Below, piece by piece: positions 1-11,969 of a DNA stretch of 64,000 bases (its first letter is position 1; every line of letters begins with the position of its first letter). Source of the DNA: Metallosphaera tengchongensis. Its GTDB lineage: Archaea > Thermoproteota > Thermoprotei_A > Sulfolobales > Sulfolobaceae. The notes below the pieces were generated by a model, which was not told where the DNA came from, ran no database searches, and saw nothing but the letters and a program-made list of their open reading frames with translations. The DNA lies in the NCBI RefSeq assembly GCF_013343295.1, contig NZ_CP049074.1:1469501-1533500 (forward strand). Direction: 5' to 3'. Made by a program: the position numbers and the translations under genes.

Positions 1-12
1 AAAATGATCCCC

Positions 13-2812
<2,800 letters not shown>

Positions 2813-3051
2813 AATTCTCTAATGATAATATGCTTTGATGGGTATTAAAGTGAATCTGCGAATGATTATAAGTACGTTCCCTTTCATTTAAATTTCTGAA
2901 CAAATCTAATGAAAAAACTAGTACTATCATGATAAATAAAGGGTGATGTGCGGGGAAGGGACTCGGACGAGGATCTCATAAGCTTGGACTGATCTGTCCT
3001 GTAGTGGCACAACAAAACCCACTTATATCGGGGGGCAGATGATTACTAGAA

Positions 3052-3543
3052 ATGAAGGAAGTTAGCGTTCAGGACGCGGTTTACTTAAAGCTTGAAGCGT
3101 TGTCCCTTCAGACTAGGAAAAGTATATCAGAATTGGTGGCAGACTTAGTCCTAGGTCTCTTGGGAGAGGAGGAAAAGTTTTCGTTTCTCCAAGAGTTAAG
3201 CGTGGAGATGGAGGAAGAGGGCGAGAGACTTAGAAAGGAAGGAGACCTCATAAATTCAGGGGAAGCTTTCTGGAGGTCCCTCTCTTACCTAATGAGGGCC
3301 GTTGGACTTAAGGTGGGCCTAGACGTCTCAAGTTATCAAGACCATTACTCCCTTGTGGAGTACCTAGCGTATAAGACTGGGAACAACTCCCTCATTATCA
3401 GCTTCGTTAACGCCGAGAGGCTCCACGGAGAGTTTCACCCGAGACCGCAGAACCCGGAGGAGTTTGAATTTAGAGTCAAACACTTGAAATCGTTACTTAA
3501 TGAACTAAGAAATTTAATTGACAGACACAATCTTTTGGTATGA
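3052..3543 (+). CDS. PaREP1/HEPN-like protein with ribbon-helix-helix-like N-terminus
   Basis: This is a 163-residue protein. Residues 1-40 (VSVQDAVYLKLEALS...SISELVADLV) have the strand-helix-helix spacing of a ribbon-helix-helix DNA-binding domain. Residues 50-160 resemble PaREP1/HEPN helical proteins: a KEGDLINSGEAFWRSLSYLM stretch and a late LHGEFHP like the family's LHxxFY/GFHE box. A TATA-like cttatat at 3022-3028 lies about 27 bases before the ATG, suggesting a leaderless transcript. The stop overlaps the start of the molybdenum hydroxylase gene (ATGA), so the two are probably co-expressed. Function is unknown; regulator, adaptor or nucleic-acid binding are all possible. Confidence 0.75.
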   Translation: MKEVSVQDAVYLKLEALSLQTRKSISELVADLVLGLLGEEEKFSFLQELSVEMEEEGERLRKEGDLINSGEAFWRSLSYLMRAVGLKVGLDVSSYQDHYSLVEYLAYKTGNNSLIISFVNAERLHGEFHPRPQNPEEFEFRVKHLKSLLNELRNLIDRHNLLV

Positions 3544-5621
3544 GACGACTCGACGTCCACGAGTTATTGACAGGAAGAGGAACGTTTGTAGACGACGTGA
3601 ACTTCAAGGGTTACTATGGGGTTTTCGTAAGAAGTCCATACCCCCACGCATACGTGAAGAGGATAGACTACAGCGATGCTACAAAGAGAGGGGCCCTTGT
3701 TCTAACCGGGAGGGACATGTTGGTGTCAAAGGGAGGGGAGGAGGATAGGGAGGGATCAGCCCTAAGCTCAACTCCACTTGCCATCAAGAAGGTCAGGTAC
3801 GTGGGTGAGCCCGTGATCTTCGTGATGGCCAAGGACCTTTACGAGGCTATGGACCTAGCTGAGACCGTTCAGGTGGATTATGAGGAGATCCAACCAGTCA
3901 ACGACATTGACGAGGCTCTTGGAGGTGAGTCCCTAGTATTTGAAGAGCTTGGAACTAACTTGGTGGGGAATAAGGTTTTCGAGTTCGGTAGCATCCCGAG
4001 GGACAAAGAAGTTGACCTTGAACTATACTGGTCTAGATCTTCAGGGAACCCCATGGAGAACTTTGGTGTAGTGGCATTCCCTGAGAAGTGGGGGGTCAGA
4101 CTTATAGCCAACATGCAAGCACCTAACTTTCTCGCCAAGGAGATTTCAAAAGCGCTTAACCTCAAGGTTATTGCAGAACCCATAAGACAAGGAGGTAGTT
4201 TCGGAGCTAAGTTCTCCCTTCTAAACTACGCCACCATAGTTACATTCGCTTCGTGGAAATTTAAAGTACCAGTCAAGTGGATTGAGACTAGATCGGAGCA
4301 CCTTGTGGCTTCAGGGAGCTCAGGACCAGAGAGGAAGTTTAAGGTAAGGGCAACGTTCTTATCAGATGGGACTGTAACTGGGCTTGACGTAAAGGTGTGG
4401 GAGGACCTAGGAGCCTCTACCTCAGGTGGTCAGGCCTTTAAGCCCACCGGTATCTTGGCTGGACCTTACTCCGTGAGGAACATAAGGTACGAGGTCAACT
4501 TAGTAGCTACGAATAAGAACCCTCCAGGAGCCTTTAGGGGTGCCGGGACACCTCCCCACACCTGGGCCCTGGAAAGGGTCATGGACGCTGTCGCTGACGA
4601 GCTGAAGATGCGTAGGGAAGAAGTTAGACAGAGAAACCTGATCAAGTCCTTCCCATATGAGGCGCCCTATGCCCTCTACGACTCTGGAAACCCAGGGGAA
4701 TTAATGAGGATGGCTTTGTCTAGAAGTGACATCTTCTCCCTAAGGGAGAAGGGGTACGGAGTAGGGATAGCCTGCTCTACAGACCCCAGTACTCCATCTG
4801 GGCAGGAGGAGGTTAGACTGTCGGTTAAGGAGGGAAAGGTTGTGGTGGGTATTGGATACGGACCTGAGGGACAGGGTAACGAGCACACCGCGATTAAGCT
4901 AACTTCAGAACTCTTGGGAGTTCCTACGGATGTTGTATCGGTTGAGACCCTGGACTCATCCACCATGAGCTCCAGTTTTGGCCCAGGGGGTAGCAGGATG
5001 GCAGTCTTCATGGCTGGGGCTATTAGAGGTGCAACTGAGGAGCTAGTAAGGAGAATTAGGGTCAGACTAGAAAGAGAGACAGGAGACTCAGTGTCCTACC
5101 GCAACGGTGTGTTCTTACTGGAGAAGGAGAGAAAGGAGATACCCCTTACCCAGATCAACGAGAACGCTAGTTACACCTTCTCTCTTCATGGCAAGTCTAG
5201 GTTTAACGCCTATCCCTTCGCCGTAGATCTAGCAGTGGTAAAAATGGACCAGGAGACGGGGATGATAAGACCAGTCAAGCACGTGGTCTACATTGATCCG
5301 GGGACCCCCATAGACGAGGACCTGGTGAAGGAACAAGTGACTGGAGGGACATACATAGGTATTTCCATAGCGCTATACGAGAGCTATAGATATCAGGATG
5401 GAAGACCCTTAGTTGCTAGCTTATCGGATTACAATATGCCCACTGCGGTGGAAATTCCTGATATTGAGGTGAATTTGGTTCCTTATCCGTCACCTTACAC
5501 ACCGATGGGAGCCAAAGGAATAGGGGAAATTCCAGTTGGAGTCGCAGCAGCTGCCGTTACGTCCGCTGTGGAAGACCTCATAAAGAGGAGAATAACTAGG
5601 GTTCCAATCCAGCTGGAATAA
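3540..5621 (+). CDS. Molybdenum hydroxylase large subunit (xanthine dehydrogenase/aldehyde oxidase family)
   Basis: The 693-residue protein binds molybdopterin cytosine dinucleotide and hydroxylates aldehydes or heterocycles in this family. It has the small N-terminal domain (LTGRGTFVDDV, GEPVIFVMAKDLYEAM) and then the cofactor domain with QGGSFGAKF, AFRGAGTPPHTWALERVMD, GPEGQGNEHTA and the C-terminal GAKGIGE holding the catalytic Glu. The form-I CO dehydrogenase loop (AYxCSFR) is replaced by AFRGAG, so CO oxidation is unlikely; an aldehyde or glyceraldehyde oxidoreductase role is more plausible. The FAD and 2Fe-2S subunits are not in the window. The gene overlaps the upstream PaREP1-like gene by four bases. 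Confidence 0.9.
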   Translation: MRRLDVHELLTGRGTFVDDVNFKGYYGVFVRSPYPHAYVKRIDYSDATKRGALVLTGRDMLVSKGGEEDREGSALSSTPLAIKKVRYVGEPVIFVMAKDLYEAMDLAETVQVDYEEIQPVNDIDEALGGESLVFEELGTNLVGNKVFEFGSIPRDKEVDLELYWSRSSGNPMENFGVVAFPEKWGVRLIANMQAPNFLAKEISKALNLKVIAEPIRQGGSFGAKFSLLNYATIVTFASWKFKVPVKWIETRSEHLVASGSSGPERKFKVRATFLSDGTVTGLDVKVWEDLGASTSGGQAFKPTGILAGPYSVRNIRYEVNLVATNKNPPGAFRGAGTPPHTWALERVMDAVADELKMRREEVRQRNLIKSFPYEAPYALYDSGNPGELMRMALSRSDIFSLREKGYGVGIACSTDPSTPSGQEEVRLSVKEGKVVVGIGYGPEGQGNEHTAIKLTSELLGVPTDVVSVETLDSSTMSSSFGPGGSRMAVFMAGAIRGATEELVRRIRVRLERETGDSVSYRNGVFLLEKERKEIPLTQINENASYTFSLHGKSRFNAYPFAVDLAVVKMDQETGMIRPVKHVVYIDPGTPIDEDLVKEQVTGGTYIGISIALYESYRYQDGRPLVASLSDYNMPTAVEIPDIEVNLVPYPSPYTPMGAKGIGEIPVGVAAAAVTSAVEDLIKRRITRVPIQLE

Positions 5622-5996
5622 GTTTTTTGATATACCGTTTATGAAAACAAGTTATATTTTCGATCGACCTTGAACTAAATCTATCCCTGTGTTAACGTCC
5701 GTTAAGACCCATTGACCTATATGGACTTGTAACTTTTTCCAGGGACTAGTTAAGACATATGGTGTAAGTAAAGTTATGGACAATCTACACGGATGCGTCC
5801 CCTTCTTATACCCATTATGACTTAACACTAGGAAGAAGATAGCCAGTACCTTCCTTAATGAGGACTGTTTAACGCTCCATAATGGGCCCAAGCCCTCCTC
5901 GCGTTGCACGAGTGAGGATTCGGTGGTCCCTGCTTTCAAATGACTAGCCACGTAAATTACGGAACTGTGAAGTCTAAAACCCACTTAAGGAGACGT
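5622..5996. other. Gene-free gap, possible decayed DNA
   Basis: These 375 bases separate two genes converging on the gap. A 110-codon open frame on the minus strand has no recognisable domain, no promoter and an odd composition. The left edge has T-rich tracts (gttttttgatat) that could end the molybdenum hydroxylase transcript. A short string near 5966 also occurs near 25200 inside a decayed IS, hinting at old IS sequence but not proving it. Confidence 0.4.
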
Positions 5997-6785
5997 TCAA
6001 ATCTTGCTGACAAAGGCCTCTACTATCTCCCTCCCCAAAATATTTTTCTTTTTATAGTCATAATATAAAGATGCTTTAGATCTAGCACTTAGTGTACCTC
6101 CCTTTAGAACGTCCTTACTGTCTGCCTTTCCCTTCACTATCTCAAAGAAAATCTCCTCTCCTTCTCTCTTAACTTTTACTTCATTATCCCATAACTTAAG
6201 GTTCATTGCCAAGACAGAGCTGAAGATAGTGTAGTTTGTAAGATAGAAGTTCAGGACAACTCTCCCACTAGTTAGGGAGTCAACTGACTTGTTCTCTATG
6301 AATATGTTTCTCTTCTTCTCCATCTTTACTACCTTCCCTCCACTGAACTCCACTACAATGTCGTCCTCCTCCCTAGAACTTATCGCTCTATCTAGGCTCT
6401 CATAGGAGTCGTAGGGCAAAAAAGAGAGCCTAAGCCTTCCCTGGTTCACTATTACCTTTGGAGGGACTTGGTTGTTCTCCACGAAGGTGACCGATATCTG
6501 GGATTCCGGCAAGGCATAGTAGGGAAATTCAATGATGTCCTTACGGATTTCATTTAATTTTTCCATTACAGCTTTAATAAAAAGATCTCTATTATTTTCA
6601 TATAACTTATATAAATAGCCTAGAGGATTTTCTAGAGATTTAATAAGCTCTTTAAGTAAATCGTCTTCGAGATAAAAAGAAACAATAGGAACTAAATTCA
6701 TTTCGGATGAGAGCGTTGAAGCTATCTCGGCCATACGCCTTGATAGGGTGTTGCTCAGAAATGCCTGAATTGATTTAGGCTCCAT
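5997..6785 (-). CDS. Hypothetical protein (262 residues)
   Basis: I do not recognise this protein. Residues 1-95 are predicted helical (SIQAFLSNTLSRRMAEIASTL, a DDLLKELIKSL segment). The remainder is strand-rich and basic, with repeated short beta segments (ISVTFVENN, VVLNFYLTNYTIF). There is no signal peptide or membrane segment, so it is probably cytoplasmic. The ATG is preceded by GTGAGGAG, a reasonable Shine-Dalgarno, and by an AATATTTATTTT TATA-like box. It is a single gene; codon use resembles its neighbours. Confidence 0.7.
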   Translation of the reverse strand: MEPKSIQAFLSNTLSRRMAEIASTLSSEMNLVPIVSFYLEDDLLKELIKSLENPLGYLYKLYENNRDLFIKAVMEKLNEIRKDIIEFPYYALPESQISVTFVENNQVPPKVIVNQGRLRLSFLPYDSYESLDRAISSREEDDIVVEFSGGKVVKMEKKRNIFIENKSVDSLTSGRVVLNFYLTNYTIFSSVLAMNLKLWDNEVKVKREGEEIFFEIVKGKADSKDVLKGGTLSARSKASLYYDYKKKNILGREIVEAFVSKI

Positions 6786-6979
6786 GGGAGAAACTCCTCA
6801 CTGAAAATAAATATTTGTCGCCAACTTTGACATTTTTCAGTTATTTATTGAAATATCACTCAGTGGAACGGGTTTAAAACATCTTTTCCCAGATATTTCT
6901 CAATCGAAATGGGGAAGAACGAAGAAGGCTTTCGCTCTGGCTTTTATAGAGGAATACCCTACTACGTCATAGAGCAAAA

Positions 6980-7546
6980 ATGAAGAGCTCCATATTAGCC
7001 CTAATCGCTCTAGTCGCTCTAGGGTCAGGTATTGCAGCGTCCTCGGTAGCTGGGTTCGGTCCCCTAGCATATATATCATATCATATAATAACAGCACAGG
7101 AACAAAATGCCAATATAACTATTATTCCAGCTAACATAAATTTAGGTAATTTAACGCCAGGAATGAAAGGAAATGTTACTGTAAATGCCACAATAACCTT
7201 GAGTAAATCGGATAATTATACGGTGATGTTGCTTCACGTGGAGAAACTAAGAAAAGCGTTCTCGGAGTTTAAGGTAATGATTAGTCTAGGTAATGAGACG
7301 TTTAACGTAAGTCTTGATAAACCTTACCACGTTTTGTACCTGCAGAACGGTACCTATCACGTATACGTTACCATATTCTACAAGGTTTCCAATAATCCTA
7401 AGGGGGATCTAAACGTTAACAACGAGCCCTTACTTATAATACATCCTGGAATAGCCCACGATCACCACGACCATGACCATGATAACGGTAATCATGATAA
7501 CGGTAATCAAGGTAAGGATCAGGATAACGAGAACGAGAGTAGTTGA
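6980..7546 (+). CDS. Exported protein with sequons and a His/Asp-rich C-terminal tail
   Basis: The 188-residue protein begins with a Lys-bearing hydrophobic leader (residues 1-28, ALIALVALGSGIAASSVAG) typical of an archaeal signal peptide or anchor. The middle is a beta-rich extracellular-type domain with many N-X-S/T sequons (NIT, NVT, NAT, NYT, NET, NVS, NGT), consistent with S-layer-side glycosylation. The last 30 residues are a low-complexity HDHHDHDHDNGNHDNGNQ tail of the kind that binds Ni, Zn, Cu or Co. A TATA-like cttttata lies near 6940, so the leader is short. The function is inferred as metal binding or buffering outside the cell; no partner transporter is adjacent. Confidence 0.75.
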   Translation: MKSSILALIALVALGSGIAASSVAGFGPLAYISYHIITAQEQNANITIIPANINLGNLTPGMKGNVTVNATITLSKSDNYTVMLLHVEKLRKAFSEFKVMISLGNETFNVSLDKPYHVLYLQNGTYHVYVTIFYKVSNNPKGDLNVNNEPLLIIHPGIAHDHHDHDHDNGNHDNGNQGKDQDNENESS

Positions 7547-7608
7547 TATTCGTCTCGTCTCTAAAGTTAAAGCATTTTTTATAAAGTCCCAATAATCTTC
7601 TGCACGAT

Positions 7609-8334
7609 TTAATTTTTTGAGTCTAGTTCTTCCACCGAAAACTGGACAATCTCCTTCATCCTTTCCAACCTTATTTGGAGATAGGATATTGGGTCTATAT
7701 CAGCTATGGTGTAGCCATCTTCCTCACCCATCTCAGCCACTACCTTAAGATCCACTATGTCTCCTCTCTTGTAGGGGACTACAGCTATGCTACCTCCTGC
7801 AAAGTTAGGTATTTCGACGGCGTTGGCGTTAACTACAGCTATCCTGTTCTCAAGAGACCTCATCCTGACGTAATCCCTCCACCTGTCCATACCATCCCTC
7901 CTTATCTTGGAAGGGACTAAAATTATTTCCACCCCCTTGAGCAAAAGTGACCTCGCCACTTCAGGAAAGTCCAAGTCGTAACAGATGACCACCCCTATCT
8001 TGACCCCATTTGCGGAAAAGTACGTAGCGCTGGTCCCTGGGAGAAGCCTGCCCTTTTCCCTCCCGAAAAGGTGTATTTTTTTCGCCAGACCTAAGATTTG
8101 GCCCCTGGGGGAAATAACGGGAGAGATTACGGAAACCTCGTCCTCAACAGCCCCAGGTATAATGAAGGCGGTGTACCTGACTGCAAGCCTCTGTAGGTCA
8201 GTAAGTGGTAGCTCATCGATGGATTTTACCCATTTTTCAGGTAAGAGGACAACCTGAGAGCCTCCCTGAAGTGCCTTCTCAGCGTTCCTAATTGCCGAAT
8301 CCTTGCTAGTAGGCTGAACTATTCCTATTTTCAA
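7609..8334 (-). CDS. Carbon-nitrogen hydrolase (nitrilase superfamily)
   Basis: The 241-residue protein has the complete Glu-Lys-Cys triad of the nitrilase/amidase fold: E33 in LLPEKW, K86 in the KKIHLFG motif and C118 in VVICYDLDFPE. Such enzymes hydrolyse amides, omega-amides or carbamoyl groups through a thioester in the cytoplasm. The length is slightly short for the family (260-280) but all motifs are present. Its ATG overlaps the TGA of the upstream CBS-domain gene (ATGA at 8331-8334), so the two form an operon. The substrate cannot be predicted. Confidence 0.9.
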   Translation of the reverse strand: MKIGIVQPTSKDSAIRNAEKALQGGSQVVLLPEKWVKSIDELPLTDLQRLAVRYTAFIIPGAVEDEVSVISPVISPRGQILGLAKKIHLFGREKGRLLPGTSATYFSANGVKIGVVICYDLDFPEVARSLLLKGVEIILVPSKIRRDGMDRWRDYVRMRSLENRIAVVNANAVEIPNFAGGSIAVVPYKRGDIVDLKVVAEMGEEDGYTIADIDPISYLQIRLERMKEIVQFSVEELDSKN

Positions 8335-9458
8335 ATTACCTCTTCCTTATCACCCTTCTTCTCCTGGATTCTCTTTAACTTTTTGATCAGCCTTTGCTCT
8401 AACGTATCCACAGCCCTCTTCACTGCTGCAACAGGATCCCTATCGCTCTCGTTGGCGATGAAGTTCCCTATCTTGGTCGCGACGTTTACCGATACCTTGT
8501 AGAGAGGTCTCCCTTGACTGGAAGCCTCTTCCTTGAACGAGACCTTAAAGTTGTCAACGTCTACGAACTTCTCCAGCTTAGAGAGGTACCTCTCCAAGAC
8601 ACCGTCCAGCTGCGCCTTAAGTTCCTTATTCCTCAGACCTGTGGTGAGCTTAGCCTCGATTGGCATGGATAGGTGGAACTTGGACTCCAAGGATCTAATT
8701 AAGTCCACCCCGCTAATTACTCCCACGACTACCTCCCCCTCCATCACGGGGGCTCCAGATATCTTATTCTTCAACAACTTCTCAGCTACAGTCCTCAGAC
8801 CGTCTTTACCGTTCACCGTTATGACGTTAGTGACCATTATATCCTTTACGGGGCTAGCCATTATCCTCTCCTCCTCTGACAGTATGGATGCCCTCTTCCT
8901 CTCACTTAGGGGGGTATACAAAGCGTTGACTATGTCCCTCGTAGTCACAATCCCCACAAGCTTCTTATCAGAAAGTATAGGTATCCTTGTAATGTTATCC
9001 CTGACCATGGTCCACCTCGCCTTGGCGATCGAGTCCTCCGGTCCAAGGATCACAGGAGGAGAGGACATGTAACCCCTCGCGGTCCCAGAGTCCAAGTGAC
9101 CGTTGCTTATCAAGTAAGATAGTACCTGCTCCCTGGTAATCATCCCAACCAAGTTCCTGGAGTTATCAGTCACTGGTATGGCGCGAGCCTTAGTGGAATA
9201 GAACTTAACAACTACCTTCGCGAAATCGTCGTTTTTGGATAGGGAGATCACCGGTGAGGTCACGTTGGCCACCCTTGTCTCCAGGTTGACCCGTCTCTTT
9301 ATCAACTCCTTGAAGCTTAGGATACCGACGAGTCTCTTATTGTAAACTACAGGGACTACCCACTGGTTCACCTCCTTCATCTTGTTTAGAATGTCTTTCA
9401 ACTTATCATCCGATTTAGCCACCAGAGAGGGTGAAATCATGAGTTCTGTGGCGCTCAT
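8331..9458 (-). CDS. Four-CBS-domain protein with C-terminal HPF/RaiA-like domain
   Basis: The 375-residue protein carries four CBS motifs in two Bateman pairs (about residues 1-60, 65-120, 128-185 and 205-262), each with a VxxxxLVGxxT/S type strand-turn. Such pairs bind adenine nucleotides. Residues 275-365 do not look like CBS; VSVNVATKIGNFIANESDRD followed by PVAAVKRAVDTLEQRLIKKLKR resembles the ribosome hibernation factor (HPF/RaiA) signature with its final basic helix. The inferred role is a nucleotide-sensing ribosome-binding or hibernation factor. It is co-translated with the nitrilase-fold gene and divergent from the deacetylase gene. Confidence 0.85.
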   Translation of the reverse strand: MSATELMISPSLVAKSDDKLKDILNKMKEVNQWVVPVVYNKRLVGILSFKELIKRRVNLETRVANVTSPVISLSKNDDFAKVVVKFYSTKARAIPVTDNSRNLVGMITREQVLSYLISNGHLDSGTARGYMSSPPVILGPEDSIAKARWTMVRDNITRIPILSDKKLVGIVTTRDIVNALYTPLSERKRASILSEEERIMASPVKDIMVTNVITVNGKDGLRTVAEKLLKNKISGAPVMEGEVVVGVISGVDLIRSLESKFHLSMPIEAKLTTGLRNKELKAQLDGVLERYLSKLEKFVDVDNFKVSFKEEASSQGRPLYKVSVNVATKIGNFIANESDRDPVAAVKRAVDTLEQRLIKKLKRIQEKKGDKEEVI

Positions 9459-9506
9459 ACAGTATCGTGTAATCTTTTAATTTACTGAATTATAAAATCT
9501 ACTAGG

Positions 9507-10559
9507 ATGCACAGAACAGCGTTCGTTTGGGATGATAAGTATCTAAACTACTCCTTCCCTGGGGATCATCCCTTCAAGTCGATCAGGGAGAGCAGGGCTA
9601 AGAAGTATATGGAGGAGAGGGGGTTCTTCCACGTAGTGGAGATGGTGAAACCGGATGAGCCCGATGAGAGTTTACTTCTCTCTGTCCACTCTGCGGATTA
9701 CGTTGATTTCGTGAAGTCTATGAGCGTATTGGGGGAAGGCCTACTGGACTACGGGGATACACCCGCCTTTAAAGGGGTGTATGAAAGCGCCCTGATCAGG
9801 GTAATGGGGAGCGTGACGGGCGTGAGACTGTTGAGCAGAGGGTTCGATCATGCCGTTAACGTTGGAGGGGGTCTACATCACGCCCAAAGGAGGTCAGCCT
9901 CTGGTTTCTGTGTGTTTAATGACGTCGCAATAGCCGCCCTGGAAGGTAAGAAGTATTTCAACAAGGTCGCCATTGTGGATGTGGACGGACACCACGGGGA
10001 TGGTACGCAGGCTTTACTATATGACGATCCAGATGTACTCAAAATATCTCTCCATATGTACCACAGGGGGTTCTTCCCGGGGTCGGGGGACGTTAACGAA
10101 ACAGGGGAAGGTGAAGGGAAAGGGTACACCGTCAACGTGCCTCTTCCCCCTGGCACTGGGGACGACGCCTACCTGTATACTTTCGAAAACGTCGTGTTAC
10201 CCCTGCTGCAGAGATTTAGGCCTAATCTCATTATAATTCAGGAAGGAGGGGACTCCCACTTTGACGACCCCCTCGTAGAGCTCAAGCTTAGTACCAGGGG
10301 ATATCTCTCACTGATAAGGAAACTTCATGAGTTTTCCCACAGCCAGGGAAACGGGAAGATCCTCCTGTTAGGGGGAGGAGGATATAACTACGATGCTACG
10401 GCCAGAACGTGGGTCGTGTCTGTGGCTGAACTGGCAGGGATTGAGGAGCAAGAGGTGGAATCCCTTCACGACTGCTGCCTGACTAGCTCATCCCCCTTCG
10501 TTATGGAGAGGGTGAAGGAAGTAGTTAAGAGAGTGAAGGAAGTACACGGTATCCCTTGA
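9507..10559 (+). CDS. Histone deacetylase / AcuC-family deacetylase
   Basis: The 350-residue protein is a zinc deacetylase of the arginase-deacetylase fold. The paired histidines H124-H125 (GGGLHHA), the zinc ligands D160 and H162 (DVDGHHGDG) and D249 ([12 protein letters not shown]), and the catalytic tyrosine Y293 in LLGGGGY are all present, so it should be active. Substrates could be acetyl-lysine on proteins such as Alba or acetyl-CoA synthetase, or acetylpolyamines; the sequence does not decide. The ATG at 9507 is divergent from the CBS gene across 48 bases, which must hold both promoters. Confidence 0.9.
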   Translation: MHRTAFVWDDKYLNYSFPGDHPFKSIRESRAKKYMEERGFFHVVEMVKPDEPDESLLLSVHSADYVDFVKSMSVLGEGLLDYGDTPAFKGVYESALIRVMGSVTGVRLLSRGFDHAVNVGGGLHHAQRRSASGFCVFNDVAIAALEGKKYFNKVAIVDVDGHHGDGTQALLYDDPDVLKISLHMYHRGFFPGSGDVNETGEGEGKGYTVNVPLPPGTGDDAYLYTFENVVLPLLQRFRPNLIIIQEGGDSHFDDPLVELKLSTRGYLSLIRKLHEFSHSQGNGKILLLGGGGYNYDATARTWVVSVAELAGIEEQEVESLHDCCLTSSSPFVMERVKEVVKRVKEVHGIP

Positions 10560-10573
10560 GGTCGTCTACTGAA

Positions 10574-10592
10574 CAAAAGCTTCAAGCTTTGA
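10574..10592. terminator. Palindrome between convergent genes
   Basis: AAAGCTT and AAGCTTT (10576-10582 and 10584-10590) form a perfect 7-bp inverted repeat with a one-base centre, just after the deacetylase stop and in the gap to the convergent purT gene. It may be a bidirectional end signal, although archaeal termination usually relies on T-tracts and the loop is too short for a normal hairpin. Confidence 0.3.
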
Positions 10593-10726
10593 GGATTGTC
10601 CCTTACGTGAGCTAGGTTACCTGACCACCTCCCTACCTTAGAGGGCCAGTCTGCCGTATTTTTATTAAAGTGTGAATGCGACGAGGTCAACCAAATAAAT
10701 CGACGCGTTAATTTTCTTCCTCTCAT

Positions 10727-11914
10727 TCATTTCATTAAGATCAAGGAGGACGCCTTCCTTGCCTTCTCCCTGGCCTCGTCCACTGTGGTACCGTTTGCAA
10801 TCACAACTCCCATTCTCCTCTTCTCATAGCTTGAAGGCTTCCCAAACAGCCTCACTTGAACGCCTGGAATGGACAGGGCCTTGTCTACGTTCAGGAATGA
10901 CGGGGCCCAGACTTCGTGCTCCGCTAGTATAACGTGGGAAGATGCAGGAGTTAGGACTCTCACCTGAGGAATAGGAAGGCCCAAAGCTGCCCTCACGTGT
11001 ATCTGGAACTCACTAATATCCTGGCTAGCTAACGTAACTAGCCCCGTATCGTGGGGCCTGGGCGAGACCTCGCTAAACAGAACCCTGTTTCCCGAAACTA
11101 TTATCTCAACTCCGAAAATACCGAGTCCCCCCAACTCATTGACTACCCTCACGGCGTACTCCCTTGCCCTCGTCTTGACCTCTTCGTCAACAGAAGAGGG
11201 TTGCCACGACTCCACGTAATAGTAACTAGGTCTTTGATGCTCTATTGGCTCTAGGGTTACTGTCTCCACCGAGGCTCCACCCATATGTCTGTAAGTCAGA
11301 ACCGTAAGCTCGGTGTCAACCTTAACGTACTCCTCCACTATCACTGTCCTACCTTTACCTCTAGCGTGGGAGACCGACTCATAAAACGCCTTCTCAACTT
11401 CACCCTCTGACCTCACCAACACGTGACCGTGCCCGCTGGAGCTCATCTCTGGCTTAAGGAGACAAGGAAAACCTACCTCTTTACAAGCCTTTCGAGCTTC
11501 TTCGGGCGTGCTGGCGAAGCTGTACATGGTCGTGGGGACTCCAACTTTCTCAGCTGCCAGCCTTCTCAAAGATACCCTGTTCATACACGTCCTAACCGCA
11601 TTGGCGTTAGGAATAATTCTGAAACCTTGATCCTCCAGGTCCACGAGTGCGTCGGTGTCTATTGCCTCTATCTCGGCAATGACCGCATCTGGGCTCTCCC
11701 TCCTTATGATGGCCCTTATGGCGTTACCGTTCAACATATCTACCACGTACTTTCTGTGTGCAACCTGCATGGCAGGGGCCATATCGTACCTGTCCACAGC
11801 CACAGTTTCTACTCCCATTCTCTGGGCCTCAATGACCATCTCCTTGCCCAACTCTCCGCTACCTAGGAGAAGTATCTTCTTGGAGTTTCCTACAAGGGGT
11901 GTGCCGATTTCCAT
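10727..11914 (-). CDS. purT: Formate-dependent GAR transformylase PurT
   Basis: The 395-residue ATP-grasp enzyme makes formyl-GAR from glycinamide ribonucleotide, formate and ATP in purine synthesis. The N-terminal [20 protein letters not shown] is the pre-ATP-grasp motif. [15 protein letters not shown] and [15 protein letters not shown] form the nucleotide site, and [16 protein letters not shown] is the PurT-specific signature separating it from PurK. Length and order are as in E. coli PurT. It is a single gene with start ATG at 11914 and an AT-rich upstream stretch shared with the intergenic gap to the nuclease-fold gene. Confidence 0.95.
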   Translation of the reverse strand: MEIGTPLVGNSKKILLLGSGELGKEMVIEAQRMGVETVAVDRYDMAPAMQVAHRKYVVDMLNGNAIRAIIRRESPDAVIAEIEAIDTDALVDLEDQGFRIIPNANAVRTCMNRVSLRRLAAEKVGVPTTMYSFASTPEEARKACKEVGFPCLLKPEMSSSGHGHVLVRSEGEVEKAFYESVSHARGKGRTVIVEEYVKVDTELTVLTYRHMGGASVETVTLEPIEHQRPSYYYVESWQPSSVDEEVKTRAREYAVRVVNELGGLGIFGVEIIVSGNRVLFSEVSPRPHDTGLVTLASQDISEFQIHVRAALGLPIPQVRVLTPASSHVILAEHEVWAPSFLNVDKALSIPGVQVRLFGKPSSYEKRRMGVVIANGTTVDEAREKARKASSLILMK

Positions 11915-11969
11915 GCGTGGATTACTTAGTTAAGTTAAAAAATCTTATGCTTTCCTAGTGGAATTTTAC

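Noticed and set aside
2941-3005. Possible tRNA-like or C/D RNA before the gene at 3052
   Set aside because: The minus strand resembles a tRNA 3' end and the plus strand has TGATG and CTGA boxes, but the T-arm does not pair, no 5' acceptor is found and the C' box is poor. The nearby TATA box fits the leaderless gene at 3052.
5652-5984. 110-codon minus-strand ORF in the gap after the molybdenum hydroxylase
   Set aside because: No domain, promoter or ribosome site, and unusual composition. Treated as gap sequence.
10466-10726. 86-codon minus-strand ORF between the deacetylase and purT
   Set aside because: It overlaps the end of the deacetylase gene and has no start signals or recognisable domain.
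11423-11866. 147-codon plus-strand ORF antisense to purT
   Set aside because: It is a shadow of the strongly supported PurT frame.
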